A DNA stretch of 62,587 nucleotides from CAYUYV01 sp050331455 (GTDB taxonomy: Bacteria > Pseudomonadota > Alphaproteobacteria > JAJFIK01): assembly GCA_050331455.1 (NCBI GenBank), contig JBHJGV010000032.1:1-62587 (forward strand), in the 5' to 3' direction. The position numbers and the translations under genes are program-made. Positions 37,197 to 45,795 of this stretch are shown one piece after another (the first letter of the stretch is position 1; every line of letters begins with the position of its first letter). A model generated the notes under the pieces. That model was not told where the DNA came from. It made no database searches and saw only the letters and a list, made by a program, of their open reading frames with translations.

Positions 37197-37613
37197 GTGA
37201 GCGTCGATCTTCCGGACGATTACGAGCCGAAAGAAAACGAACCGTTCATGAACGAACGGCACCAGGAATTTTTCCGTCGGAAACTCCTGGCATGGAAAGA
37301 AGAAATTCTTCGGGAAAGCAGGGAAACGCTGTCTCAGCTTCAATTGGAGCATAATCAGCATCCCGACCTTGTGGATCGGGCAAGTTCCGAGACGGAGCGG
37401 TCGCTTGAGCTGCGGACACGGGATCGTCAGCGTAAGCTGATTTCCAAAATCGACTCCGCGTTGCGTCGGCTTGAAGAGGGCACTTACGGCTATTGCGAGG
37501 AGACAGGTGATCCTATTTCTCTGAGCCGGCTCAATGCCAGACCGACGGCGACCTTGAGCATCGAAGCGCAGGAGCGCCACGAACGCCGGGAAAAAGTCTA
37601 TCGGGACGACTAA
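37197..37613 (+). CDS. dksA: RNA polymerase-binding transcription factor DksA
   Basis: 138 residues from GTG 37197 (GGGAGGT, 7-bp spacing). Coiled-coil (EFFRRKLLAWKEEILRESRE) with the DxxDxA-like tip (DRASSETER) and globular part GTYGYCEETGDPISLSRL then ATLSIEAQERHERREK. Of the four Cys of enterobacterial DksA only the first remains, the pattern of alphaproteobacterial DksA, so no zinc site is expected. Works with ppGpp on RNA polymerase; rsh and rpoZ are in the same window. Confidence 0.93.
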   Translation: MSVDLPDDYEPKENEPFMNERHQEFFRRKLLAWKEEILRESRETLSQLQLEHNQHPDLVDRASSETERSLELRTRDRQRKLISKIDSALRRLEEGTYGYCEETGDPISLSRLNARPTATLSIEAQERHERREKVYRDD

Positions 37614-37624
37614 GTCCTGACCCC

Positions 37625-37660
37625 GTGCCCCGCATCCTATGGTGTTGATGCGGGCACTTT
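37625..37660 (+). terminator. candidate terminator after dksA
   Basis: GTGCCC(C)GCATC pairs with GATGCGGGCAC (one bulge) and is followed by TTT, 12 bp past the dksA stop. Confidence 0.6.
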
Positions 37661-37687
37661 GTCCACCGAAAGACGGGGGCCCGCGGT

Positions 37688-37717
37688 GGCCCGCGGTCCC
37701 AAGGACGGCGGGCCTTT
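37688..37717 (+). terminator. second GC-rich hairpin after dksA
   Basis: GGCCCGC-g-GTCC-caa-GGAC-g-GCGGGCC, followed by TTT. A back-up terminator for dksA. Confidence 0.5.
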
Positions 37718-37767
37718 GCCCATGTGTGTGCGGAGTCCGGTCGCGTGTGCCGGGTCCGGCGGGGCGT

Positions 37768-38511
37768 TCAGGTCAGATCGACGCGGATGCCGCCGATCCG
37801 AAGGGGGTGGGGCTGGTGGCCTTGCGTCCTGTCCACCCGCTCCATGGTCAAAGCGCACAATCCGGGCTGCTCTCCGGCAGGATCCTCGACAAAACGCAGC
37901 GTGGCATTGGCCAGGCCGATCTCAAGACCCCGATGGGTCGTCTCAATCGGCAGGTTGAGCACGCGGGACCAGGTCATGGCCACGGCGGACGGGTCGGCCG
38001 AGGCGAGGTCCGCGCCCGTGATACCGGAGACGAGGGGGGCCGGGGTGCGGTAGTGCTGCCAGATCAGACCATTGGCCGGCGCCCAGTGGCCTTCGGGCTC
38101 GTTCCGCTCGTCCCAATCGGCCTCAAGGAAGCTGCCACCCATATCGCCGGGGTGCAGCTGCAGAAAATGGTGACCCTGAATGGTGGTCTCCAGGACCGCG
38201 CGGATCCCCATGGCCTTGGCCCGGGCCCTCAGGGCCGCCTGTTCCGCAGCGTCCGTCAACTGACAGATCACCATGTAACCGCCATCGCCGCCCCTGCGCT
38301 TCAAAAAGCGATGGGCGGGTGCGTCCGCGGTGACCGGCGCGACGACCTCCAGAAACTGGCTGCCGACAGACAAAAGCGCGTTTTCCAGGCCGAATTGAGC
38401 GACGTGGGGATCGCGGTAGCAGACCTTCAGGCCCAGATCCTCGGCGAGGGCCCCAGTGACGGGCGCAAGCTCCTGGGCCACAAGGCAAATCTGGCGCAAA
38501 ATGACGGCCAT
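37768..38511 (-). CDS. VOC/glyoxalase-superfamily protein
   Basis: 247 residues from ATG 38511 (GAAGGT upstream). Two halves in the VOC beta-alpha-beta-beta-beta pattern: LRQICLVAQELAPVTGALAEDLGL near the start and LASADPSAVAMTWSRVLNLPI in the second half. No recognisable substrate motif; the His/Glu metal ligands of glyoxalase I are not obvious. Convergent with dksA. Confidence 0.75.
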   Translation of the reverse strand: MAVILRQICLVAQELAPVTGALAEDLGLKVCYRDPHVAQFGLENALLSVGSQFLEVVAPVTADAPAHRFLKRRGGDGGYMVICQLTDAAEQAALRARAKAMGIRAVLETTIQGHHFLQLHPGDMGGSFLEADWDERNEPEGHWAPANGLIWQHYRTPAPLVSGITGADLASADPSAVAMTWSRVLNLPIETTHRGLEIGLANATLRFVEDPAGEQPGLCALTMERVDRTQGHQPHPLRIGGIRVDLT

Positions 38512-38904
38512 GGACACCTTCCACACGCGGCGGCAAGAGGTTCGGAAAGGGCGTTCAGTCCGGTTTCCCGCACCCTATTCCCCAATGTCTTCTCACCCGC
38601 CGAAGCCTAACGCCGCGCCACTGCGCCAGCAAGCGGATCCCTTGCCCACAATAAGCCTGCGCCTGAGCACTGCCCCGGGAGGCCTGTCTCGGGAGGCCTG
38701 TCTCGGGAGGCCTGCCTCGGGCGGCCTGGGCCGGGGGAGCGGGCCGCCCGACGGGTCGGCCTTGGCAAGGCGCCTCACAATGCTCCGAAGACTGCGCTCG
38801 GCATGAGTATGGCGCGAGCGACAACACCCATTTTCTGCTTGTGGCCGATGGTGTCAGGTCCTAGCCTTTTCCGCAGACGGTGTTTTTTTTGAGGGGAGGC
38901 TTCC
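38512..38904. other. divergent intergenic region with tandem repeats
   Basis: Holds four 14-bp tandem units (38676-38731) and, at its right end, a strong ribosome-binding site GAGGGGAGG for the gene at 38905. No coding frame supported. Confidence 0.5.
38676..38731 (+). repeat. 14-bp tandem repeat, four units
   Basis: Units CGGGAGGCCTGTCT, the same again, CGGGAGGCCTGCCT and a diverged CGGGCGGCCTGGGC. Each contains the AGGCCT palindrome in the first three. Possible VNTR-type locus between divergent genes. Confidence 0.85.
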
Positions 38905-39807
38905 ATGGCGCTCACATCTGGCTTTTTCCGGTCTGGCTGTTTCCGGACGGTTGGCCGTTCCGTCGCCGTATCGGCGGCTGCGCTGGTCCTTCATGTCGGG
39001 TTCGCCGCGGCCCACGACGGACAGCCGGCGCCGCAACAGCCCTCGCCGAGCGACGTCATTCCCCGCAATCCGGGGCCGCAGGCCAGCCGGCCCCAACAAC
39101 CGGCCCAGCCGCAACAGCCCCAGCAGCCCGCACCGGCCCAACGCCAGCCCCAACAGCCTGCACAACCGCAACAGCCCACCAAGCCCGAGCAAGGCCAACA
39201 GCCCCAAATCATAAACGGGTTCACGGGCGGCTTCCTGCGTGAGGCGGCCGATGTCTTTTTCGATCAGGCGGTCCTGCGCACGAGTTCCAACGGCCTGCCG
39301 ATCGTGATCGCCCGCCAGGGGAACAACACCTATATCCTGGCCAGCCAGTCATGCGATACGCGCGGTGCCCAGCCGGTCTGCCGTTCCCTGACGATGGTGT
39401 CCATTTACCGGGGGCCGTATCAGTCCAATGCCCTGCTGAACGTCAATCGCTTCGCCCAGGAAACCGTGTTCGGTAACGGCTATCTCGATGGGGACCGTGA
39501 TCTGATCCTTGAGTTTTCCTTCCGCATGCGGGGCGTGACCCCGGGTTATGTGCGCGACAACATGATCCTGTTCCGGGATGTGATTGTGTCTTCTTTCCGG
39601 GAACGGGTGGTGCGCGCCGCCCCGCGGGTCGAAGGGGGCGGTCAGCCCATCGCTTTTGACTCTCGCGTGAGCGGCGGTGAGGGATCCATCGGCGCGCCCA
39701 GCGATCCCGAGGCCCTGGCCCAACGCCAGGAGTGGAAGCGGCTCCACGCCGAAGCCGTGGCGGCCGCTGCGCGCACCCCGCTCGCCGTTCCCTTCGAGCA
39801 ACGCTGA
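38905..39807 (+). CDS. exported YbjN-like protein with Gln/Pro-rich linker
   Basis: 300 residues. Signal peptide (RSVAVSAAALVLHVGFAAA), a Pro/Gln-rich disordered linker (~45-100, repeats like QPQQPQQPAP), then a globular part whose VNRFAQETVFGNGYLDGDRD and MRGVTPGYVRDNMILFRDV resemble the YbjN/DUF1790 sensory-type fold. One Cys pair (SQSCDTRGAQPVC) may form a disulphide. Function unknown, periplasmic. Convergent with flgH, 10 bp apart. Confidence 0.65.
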   Translation: MALTSGFFRSGCFRTVGRSVAVSAAALVLHVGFAAAHDGQPAPQQPSPSDVIPRNPGPQASRPQQPAQPQQPQQPAPAQRQPQQPAQPQQPTKPEQGQQPQIINGFTGGFLREAADVFFDQAVLRTSSNGLPIVIARQGNNTYILASQSCDTRGAQPVCRSLTMVSIYRGPYQSNALLNVNRFAQETVFGNGYLDGDRDLILEFSFRMRGVTPGYVRDNMILFRDVIVSSFRERVVRAAPRVEGGGQPIAFDSRVSGGEGSIGAPSDPEALAQRQEWKRLHAEAVAAAARTPLAVPFEQR

Positions 39808-39817
39808 CGGGGCAGCG

Positions 39818-40555
39818 TCAGAACGGCGCGATGATGTCGTAGATCTGTTTCAGGTATCGGTCCTGCTGCAGATCGGTGATGTGGCCCTTGCCGCCATAGG
39901 ACACCCGCGCTTCGGCAATCTGGGTATGGGCGATCGTGTTGTTGTTGGAGATGTCCTCCGGCCGCACGACACCCATGATCTGGAGCTCCCGCACCTCGAA
40001 ATTCACCCGCACCTCCTGACGTCCGAAAATCACCAGATTGCCGTTCGGCAGCCGCTGGATGACGATCGCCGCCACGGTCAGATCGACTGTCTCCTGACGG
40101 TCGATCGCACCGGTGCCCGAACTCGCCGTCGTGCTTCCGAAACTCGCCAGGGACGCCGGATTGACCCCCTCGGGCAGAACCTGGGCCAGGTTGCCCTCAA
40201 TGCCGAAAGCGTTGGTCAGATTGGCGTCCTCCTGACTGGTGCGGTTGCGGGTGGTGGTGTTGGCCAGGCTGGCCCGATCCGTGATATCGATCCGCACCGT
40301 GAGCAGATCGCCGACCTGGGAGGCGCGCTGATCCTGGAAGAACGCCGTCGCTCCTGCCCGCCACAAGGAATTGGGGGCATAGCGAGCCTGGTCCGGTGCC
40401 GGCATGGGCAGTGCGACCGGCTGAAAGGTCGGTTCCGAAACCGGGTTCGCGATGGGCGACAGGGCAGGGGGCCGACCCACATGATCCAGCCGGGCAAGGC
40501 TGCCGCAGCCGCCCAGCATCAGCACCGCGGTCAGTACAGACAGGGATTTCATCAT
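39818..40555 (-). CDS. flgH: flagellar L-ring lipoprotein
   Basis: 245 residues from ATG 40555 (or the adjacent 40552). Lipobox LGGC at ~17-20. FlgH hallmarks: GDLLTVRIDITDRASLANTTTRNR, LPNGNLVIFGRQEVRVNFEVRELQIMGVVRPEDIS and a C-terminal QIYDIIAPF. Forms the outer-membrane ring around the rod. Last gene of flgF-flgG-flgA-flgH. Confidence 0.95.
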   Translation of the reverse strand: MMKSLSVLTAVLMLGGCGSLARLDHVGRPPALSPIANPVSEPTFQPVALPMPAPDQARYAPNSLWRAGATAFFQDQRASQVGDLLTVRIDITDRASLANTTTRNRTSQEDANLTNAFGIEGNLAQVLPEGVNPASLASFGSTTASSGTGAIDRQETVDLTVAAIVIQRLPNGNLVIFGRQEVRVNFEVRELQIMGVVRPEDISNNNTIAHTQIAEARVSYGGKGHITDLQQDRYLKQIYDIIAPF

Positions 40556-40592
40556 GGGCCGGACCTTTCCTCGGTGTGCCGCTGCGCGTGGG

Positions 40593-41573
40593 TTATCGGG
40601 CTGCGGTGCGGATGACCGCCACCACGGCATCGGCCGTACCCCGCCCGGTCACCCGGGCATCGACGATCCGCATGGAATTCGTGTTGCGAACCGGGATGAC
40701 CTCGTCGAGCGTGCCGGCCTTTAAGGCACGGCCCGTCGCCGTCAATTCCATGCCAGGGCGGCGCACCGACAGGGTGACGAGGTCGCCCCGGTCGATCAGG
40801 GCCGGGCGTTCCAGGTCGGTCGCGCGCAGCACGGTTCCGGCACGGACCGTCCGCCGAAGGGCCATGCCTTCCACCTGGGTCGGATCGATCACCGCACTGC
40901 GGGATAGCCGATCCGCCCTTGTGTCGAGCCACTCCCAGTCCCGCGGGCCGATCGTGCTGCCCACGGACATGGTCTGGGCCAGAACCGGCACGGGGATCAT
41001 CACATGGGCCTGACCGGCGACATTATGGCCGTTCGCGCCGGCGGCTTCGGCGGGCACGGTGATCCGGACCCGGAATCGGCCGGTTGTCGGATCGAGGGTC
41101 AGGATCTCGATCCCAATGGTGGGTACGGCGCCGGGCAAGGCATGGAAGGCGCCAAGCCGCCCGTGGATCTGGATGTCCAGGGGCTGGCCGTCCATCGCCG
41201 GCGACAGGGCCTCGGCGAGGGCGGCGCGGATCCTGGTCGGCGGCACGATCTGGCTGGCCCGGGTCACGACGATCCGGCGAAGCCCTTGGGGATTGGCCCA
41301 GTGCAGACCGTGGCGGGCGGCAAGCGCCGCGACCTGTGCGGCCTCGAGACCCAGGCGGCGGCCCGGGGCCGGGGCCATGGCCACGGTGACCGCGCCCGCA
41401 TCGCCCGTATCGTCGAACAGGTCGCCAAGCGTGATCTCCTCGGCATCGACGACCGGGTCGGCCCGCAGGTGCACATCCCGCGAGACTGAGACGGCGTGGG
41501 CCGGGCCGCCAATCAGCAGGCAGATCATCAAAATGACGGCGAAGCCGACATCGAGACGGGCGAGGCGTGTCAT
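40593..41573 (-). CDS. flgA: P-ring assembly chaperone FlgA
   Basis: 326 residues with a Sec signal peptide (AVILMICLLIGGPAHA). The C-terminal SAF-like region (RTVRAGTVLRATDLERPALIDRGDLVTLSVRRPGMELTATGRAL) is the FlgA signature. Periplasmic chaperone for FlgI polymerisation. GGGGGA ribosome-binding site; starts 14 bp after flgG. Confidence 0.92.
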   Translation of the reverse strand: MTRLARLDVGFAVILMICLLIGGPAHAVSVSRDVHLRADPVVDAEEITLGDLFDDTGDAGAVTVAMAPAPGRRLGLEAAQVAALAARHGLHWANPQGLRRIVVTRASQIVPPTRIRAALAEALSPAMDGQPLDIQIHGRLGAFHALPGAVPTIGIEILTLDPTTGRFRVRITVPAEAAGANGHNVAGQAHVMIPVPVLAQTMSVGSTIGPRDWEWLDTRADRLSRSAVIDPTQVEGMALRRTVRAGTVLRATDLERPALIDRGDLVTLSVRRPGMELTATGRALKAGTLDEVIPVRNTNSMRIVDARVTGRGTADAVVAVIRTAAR

Positions 41574-41587
41574 GGCAGATGTCCCCC

Positions 41588-42373
41588 TTAACGCAGGTTG
41601 CTGGTGGTCGACAGCATTTCGTCCGATGCCGTGATGACCTTGGCATTCATTTCATAAGCCCTTTGGGCCGTGATCAGCGACGTGATTTCCTGTACGGAAT
41701 TGACGTTCGAGGTCTCGAGGAAGCCCTGCATGATGGAGCCGTAGCCGTTCGTGCCCGGAGTTCCCAGCGTGGCTGGGCCCGAGGCCTCGGATTCTACCAG
41801 GAGATTGCCGCCGATGGCTTCGAGGCCCGCTTCGTTGAAGAACGTGGCGAGGGACACCTGGCCCACCGCCTGGGCATTCACCTGGCCGGGCAGCTTGGCC
41901 TGCACGGCGCCTTGCGCATTGATGGACACATCCACGGCACCCGCGGGGATCGCGATGCCCGGCTGGACCAAATAGCCGTCATTGGTGACGAGCTGTCCGT
42001 CCTGGCTGACCGAGAATGAGCCCGCGCGGGTATAGGCTTCCTGGCCGTCCGGCAGCAGAATCTGGAAATAGCCCCGGCCCTGGATCGCAAGGTCATAGGT
42101 GTTCTGGGTGGTGACGAGATTGCCCTGTTCGGTAATTCGGTAGACGCCGGCCGTGCGCACACCCACACCGATCTGGATGCCGCTGGGGCTCAAGGTGCCC
42201 TGGTCCGAGGTGGCGGAGCCGACCCGCTCCAGGTTCTGGTAGATCAGGTCTTGAAATTCCGCACGCTGACGCTTGAAACCCGTCGTGTTCATGTTGGAAA
42301 TGTTATTGGAAATGACTTCCACATTGGTCTGCTGGGCCAACATGCCCGTCGCGGCAATGCTTAAGGCTTTCAT
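41588..42373 (-). CDS. flgG: flagellar distal rod protein FlgG
   Basis: 261 residues: MKALSIAATGMLAQQTNVEVISNNISNMNTTGFKR is the FlgG start and SNVNSVQEITSLITAQRAYEMNAKVI the C-terminal rod/hook signature. GYFQILLPDGQEAYTRAGSF in the middle. Builds the distal rod. Ribosome-binding site GGGAG. Confidence 0.97.
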   Translation of the reverse strand: MKALSIAATGMLAQQTNVEVISNNISNMNTTGFKRQRAEFQDLIYQNLERVGSATSDQGTLSPSGIQIGVGVRTAGVYRITEQGNLVTTQNTYDLAIQGRGYFQILLPDGQEAYTRAGSFSVSQDGQLVTNDGYLVQPGIAIPAGAVDVSINAQGAVQAKLPGQVNAQAVGQVSLATFFNEAGLEAIGGNLLVESEASGPATLGTPGTNGYGSIMQGFLETSNVNSVQEITSLITAQRAYEMNAKVITASDEMLSTTSNLR

Positions 42374-42424
42374 TTCTGGCTCCCTCGGTCTCGCTTCACA
42401 CTGGTCCGGTCAGGCGTGTTGGCC

Positions 42425-43174
42425 TTATGCCTGGACCCGGCCCAGTCGCTCGATGGCCTTGGATGTCATTTCGTGGCTCTTTTCGCCGGATTTGGTCGCG
42501 GATTGATAGGCACGCATGGTCTCGATCATCCGCGTCATTTCTCCGATGGCCGAAACATTGGACTTCTCCAGCATGCCCTGGAGGATTTTGGCCTCCTCGG
42601 CAGGCAGTGGGTCCTGGTCGGTCTTGAACAGGCTGCCGCCGACTTTCTCCAGAGCCTGGACCGTGTCGAAGCGGACCATCATGAGACGGACCGGTTCCTC
42701 CAGGTCTTCCAGATCGCCGCCGATGCGGATGGTGCCGTTCTCCGAAATGGCGATGGGTCCATTGTTCCGGTCTAAAAAAATCTCACGGCCGTTCTCGTCC
42801 AGGACCGGGTGGCCGTCATGGGTGACCAGGCGGCTTTCGGTGTCGGTCCCCAGATGGCCGTTTCGGGTGTAGCGTTCCCCGTCCGGCGTGCGGACGGTCA
42901 GGAAGCCGTCGCCGCTGATGGCAAGGTCCAGGGAATTGCCGGTGGCCACCATCTGACCTTCCTCGAAACTGCGGGTCAGGCCGTAATCCATCACGAAACG
43001 GACGGTATCATGGGGCCGGTCCGCCTTCGGCAGGGCCTCTCCATGCTCGCGGAACAGGACCGTTTCGGCCTTGAAGGCCGTGGTGTTCATATTGGCCAGA
43101 TTGTTGGCGATCACATCCATGGTCCGCCGCATGGCCATCTGGCGGGATAGATTCACCAGAACAACATTTTCCAT
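42425..43174 (-). CDS. flgF: flagellar proximal rod protein FlgF
   Basis: 249 residues, N-terminal MENVVLVNLSRQMAMRRTMD then VIANNLANMNTTAFKAE, and the C-terminal SNVSAIGEMTRMIETMRAYQS. These distinguish FlgF from FlgG. First gene of its operon, 40 bp downstream of the predicted sigma-54 start. Confidence 0.95.
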   Translation of the reverse strand: MENVVLVNLSRQMAMRRTMDVIANNLANMNTTAFKAETVLFREHGEALPKADRPHDTVRFVMDYGLTRSFEEGQMVATGNSLDLAISGDGFLTVRTPDGERYTRNGHLGTDTESRLVTHDGHPVLDENGREIFLDRNNGPIAISENGTIRIGGDLEDLEEPVRLMMVRFDTVQALEKVGGSLFKTDQDPLPAEEAKILQGMLEKSNVSAIGEMTRMIETMRAYQSATKSGEKSHEMTSKAIERLGRVQA

Positions 43175-43225
43175 GCCTCGCTCCCCATACCCGCGATGTC
43201 AGCCGCCAATGCCGGAAGCCGTCAT

Positions 43226-43241
43226 CGCACAGGCCGTGCCA
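43226..43241 (-). promoter_or_regulatory. sigma-54 -24/-12 promoter of flgF
   Basis: Minus-strand TGGCACGGCCTGTGCG: TGGCACG plus GC at exact GG-N10-GC spacing. Predicted start near 43215, about 40 bp before the flgF ATG. Confidence 0.8.
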
Positions 43242-43445
43242 GGGTCTGTTTCGGGAGCAAGCCGCGCTTTTGTGGCCGCCGGCGTTCCGCTGCCGGAAGG
43301 ATCGTCCCGGCAAGGATTGCCGTGGCTCCCATCCCCTGCCGCGATCTGTTGGATTGGATCAACGGGGGTTTAACCCTGGCGTCTTAGGCTAGCTCACGGT
43401 GGCGATGGGGTTGGACGGAAACGGGTGGAACGGGGGAGGGGTGTC

Positions 43446-44084
43446 ATGGCGGGCGATGAGGCCGAAGCCGCGGCTGCGGACGCAGAGGGCGGCGGCAGTC
43501 CCAAACCCAAGCGCATGCCGGGCAAGATCCTGGTACTGCTGGTGGGCGGACCCGTGCTGCTCCTTATCGTGCTGGTGGCTGCCTTTTTCCTCTTCTCCGG
43601 CGGGGATAAGCCGAAGGAAACGGCGGACGCCCATGGCGAGGACCATGGCGAGGACCATGGTGAGGGTCACGGTAAGGACGAAAAAGCGAAGGATCTTGAC
43701 GGTGAAGGCCATGGGGACCACGGCGACCACGACAGCCATGGCGAAGGGCATGCGGCCATCAAACCGCTGAAACCGGAGGATGCCATCTTTTTCGAACTGC
43801 CGGACATTCTGGTCAATCTGAACGCGACCGGCACCCGCCAAACCTATCTGAAGCTCAAGGTGGCTCTCGAACTGCACAAGGATGCGGACACGACCACGCT
43901 GGATGGCCTGCTGCCGCGCGTGATCGACAAGTTCCAGGTCTATCTGCGGGAAATGCGCGTGGAAGATCTGAGCGGTTCGGCCGGCCTGTTCCGCCTGAAG
44001 GAGGAGTTGCTCCGCCGGGTGAATGCAGCGAGCCATCCGGTGCACGTCTACAATATTCTGTTCAAGGAAATGCTGATCCAATAG
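43446..44084 (+). CDS. fliL: flagellar basal-body protein FliL
   Basis: 212 residues from ATG 43446 (GGGGAGGGG upstream). Short basic N-terminus, one membrane helix (ILVLLVGGPVLLLIVLVAAFFLF), then a His/Asp/Gly-rich linker (~62-101, about ten His, e.g. HGEDHGEDHGEGHG), and the periplasmic FliL domain (FFELPDILVNLNATGTRQTYLKLKVALEL). FliL supports stator function. The His-rich linker is an unusual feature and could bind metal. Confidence 0.93.
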   Translation: MAGDEAEAAAADAEGGGSPKPKRMPGKILVLLVGGPVLLLIVLVAAFFLFSGGDKPKETADAHGEDHGEDHGEGHGKDEKAKDLDGEGHGDHGDHDSHGEGHAAIKPLKPEDAIFFELPDILVNLNATGTRQTYLKLKVALELHKDADTTTLDGLLPRVIDKFQVYLREMRVEDLSGSAGLFRLKEELLRRVNAASHPVHVYNILFKEMLIQ

Positions 44085-44097
44085 GGACGCGGACCAC

Positions 44098-45252
44098 ATG
44101 GCGGACACACCCGAAGAGGACGTCGACCAGGACGCCATGGCGGCGGAATGGGCGGCGGCGGCCGAGGAGGGAGATCCCGCTCCGCCCGCCACCGGCGACG
44201 GCGGCAATGACGACCCCATGGCGGATGAATGGGCCGCCATGGGCGAGGAAGGCGACCAGTCGGGCAGCGGCCCGTCCGAACGTGTTCTGGACCAGGACGA
44301 AATCGACAGTCTTCTTGGCTTCGATGTGGGTGAGGGCGGCGCGGGCGACCGTAGCGGCATCCGCGCGATCATCAATTCGGCGCTCGTGTCCTATGAGCGT
44401 CTGCCGATGCTCGAGATCATTTTCGACCGCCTCGTGCGGCTGATGACGACGTCCTTGCGCAATTTCACGTCCGACAATGTGGAGGTCAGCCTCGACAATA
44501 TCTCCTCGATCCGCTTCGGGGACTATCTGAATTCCATTCCTCTGCCGGCGATCCTGGCGGTGTTCCGGGCGGAGGAGTTGGACAATTATGGTCTGTTTAC
44601 GGTGGAATCCAATCTGATCTATTCCATCGTGGACGTGTTGCTCGGCGGACGGCGCGGTACCGCGGCGATGCGCATCGAGGGGCGGCCCTACACGACCATC
44701 GAGCGCAATCTCGTGCAGCGCATGATCGAGGTGATCCTGGCCGATCTCCAGGCGGCCTTCGAGCCCCTGTCCAAGGTCCAGTTCGTGCTTGACCGCATGG
44801 AGACGAACCCGCGTTTCGCCGTAATCGCACGGCCGGCCAATGCGGTGATCCTCACTAAGCTGCGGGTCGATATGGAGGATCGGGGCGGGCGCATCGAACT
44901 GATGATTCCCTATGCCACCCTGGAACCGATCCGGAAACTGCTCCTCCAGATGTTCATGGGGGAGAAGTTCGGCCGCGACTCCATTTGGGAAAGCCATCTG
45001 GCAACGGAATTGTGGTCCACCCGGGTCGAGATCGAAGCGGTGCTCGACCAGCTCAACATGGGTCTCAAGGATGTCATGGACCTGGAGGTTGGCCAGACCA
45101 TTCTGCTGAACAACACCGTGGACAGCCAGGTGGAACTGCGCTGCGGGCCGGTATCCCTGCTGCGCGGCCATATGGGCCGGGTCGGTCAGAATGTGGCCGT
45201 CCGTGTGGACAAGACCATCCCGCGGCGCACGAGCGGAGGACTGCTCCAATGA
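44098..45252 (+). CDS. fliM: flagellar motor switch protein FliM
   Basis: 384 residues. Middle CheC-like domain (IRAIINSALVSYERLPMLEIIFDRL) and C-terminal SpoA domain (DVMDLEVGQTILLNN). The usual LDQDEIDSLLG segment is at ~64-74, preceded by an acidic extension that repeats the motif MAAEWAAAAEEGD / MADEWAAMGEEGD, probably related to CheY-P docking. Forms the C-ring. 13 bp after fliL and overlapping the next gene by ATGA. Confidence 0.96.
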   Translation: MADTPEEDVDQDAMAAEWAAAAEEGDPAPPATGDGGNDDPMADEWAAMGEEGDQSGSGPSERVLDQDEIDSLLGFDVGEGGAGDRSGIRAIINSALVSYERLPMLEIIFDRLVRLMTTSLRNFTSDNVEVSLDNISSIRFGDYLNSIPLPAILAVFRAEELDNYGLFTVESNLIYSIVDVLLGGRRGTAAMRIEGRPYTTIERNLVQRMIEVILADLQAAFEPLSKVQFVLDRMETNPRFAVIARPANAVILTKLRVDMEDRGGRIELMIPYATLEPIRKLLLQMFMGEKFGRDSIWESHLATELWSTRVEIEAVLDQLNMGLKDVMDLEVGQTILLNNTVDSQVELRCGPVSLLRGHMGRVGQNVAVRVDKTIPRRTSGGLLQ

Positions 45253-45728
45253 GCCTGCCCATTGACCTGATCCTGGAGGCCATGCTCGCCGCGCTGCTGG
45301 TCATCACGGCGGCCTATTGCGTTATCCTGGACCGTAAGCTGCGTCAGTTGCGGTCCGGCCAGGACGGCCTGCGCGACATCATCAAGGGACTGAACGGCGC
45401 GACCGAGCGGGCCCAGAGTGCGATCAGTCAGCTGAAGGTCGCCGGAGAAGCCCACGCCCGGGACCTGAAGACTCAGATCGCCCATGCCAAGGCCCTGACG
45501 GATGAATTGGGCTTGATGATCGAAAGCGGCAACAGCCTCGCCGATCGGCTGGAGGGCGGGCGCAACGGACTTGAAAACGCCCGGCGGCGCGGCACCGATG
45601 CCGGCGCCGGGGTCGAGCCGCTCTGGGCGGCGCGGGAGGCTGGTGCGAATGGGCGGGAAACGCCGCCGGGTTCGCCCCAGCATGCCTTCGAGGACCGCTT
45701 GCGCCGGGCACTGAGGGATGCCCGGTGA
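45249..45728 (+). CDS. DUF6468-like membrane-anchored coiled-coil protein
   Basis: 159 residues. N-terminal membrane helix (LILEAMLAALLVITAAYCVIL) followed by a basic and coiled-coil stretch (KLRQLRSGQDGLRDIIKGL..., ATERAQSAISQLK). The pattern PIDLILEAML and the place right after fliM match the alphaproteobacterial DUF6468 family, to which the Caulobacter flagellar positioning protein PflI may be related. Starts in the fliM stop (ATGA). C-terminus low complexity. Confidence 0.75.
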   Translation: MSLPIDLILEAMLAALLVITAAYCVILDRKLRQLRSGQDGLRDIIKGLNGATERAQSAISQLKVAGEAHARDLKTQIAHAKALTDELGLMIESGNSLADRLEGGRNGLENARRRGTDAGAGVEPLWAAREAGANGRETPPGSPQHAFEDRLRRALRDAR

Positions 45729-45795
45729 CGTGCGGTATCGTGGGCGTGTGAATGGTGGGGCCTCTTGCGGAACCGATGGCTGAGGATGAACGGTG

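Noticed and set aside
43370..43375. TTAACC half-site upstream of fliL as a CtrA box
   Set aside because: The second half at N7 spacing is missing (TTAG occurs only after ten bases).
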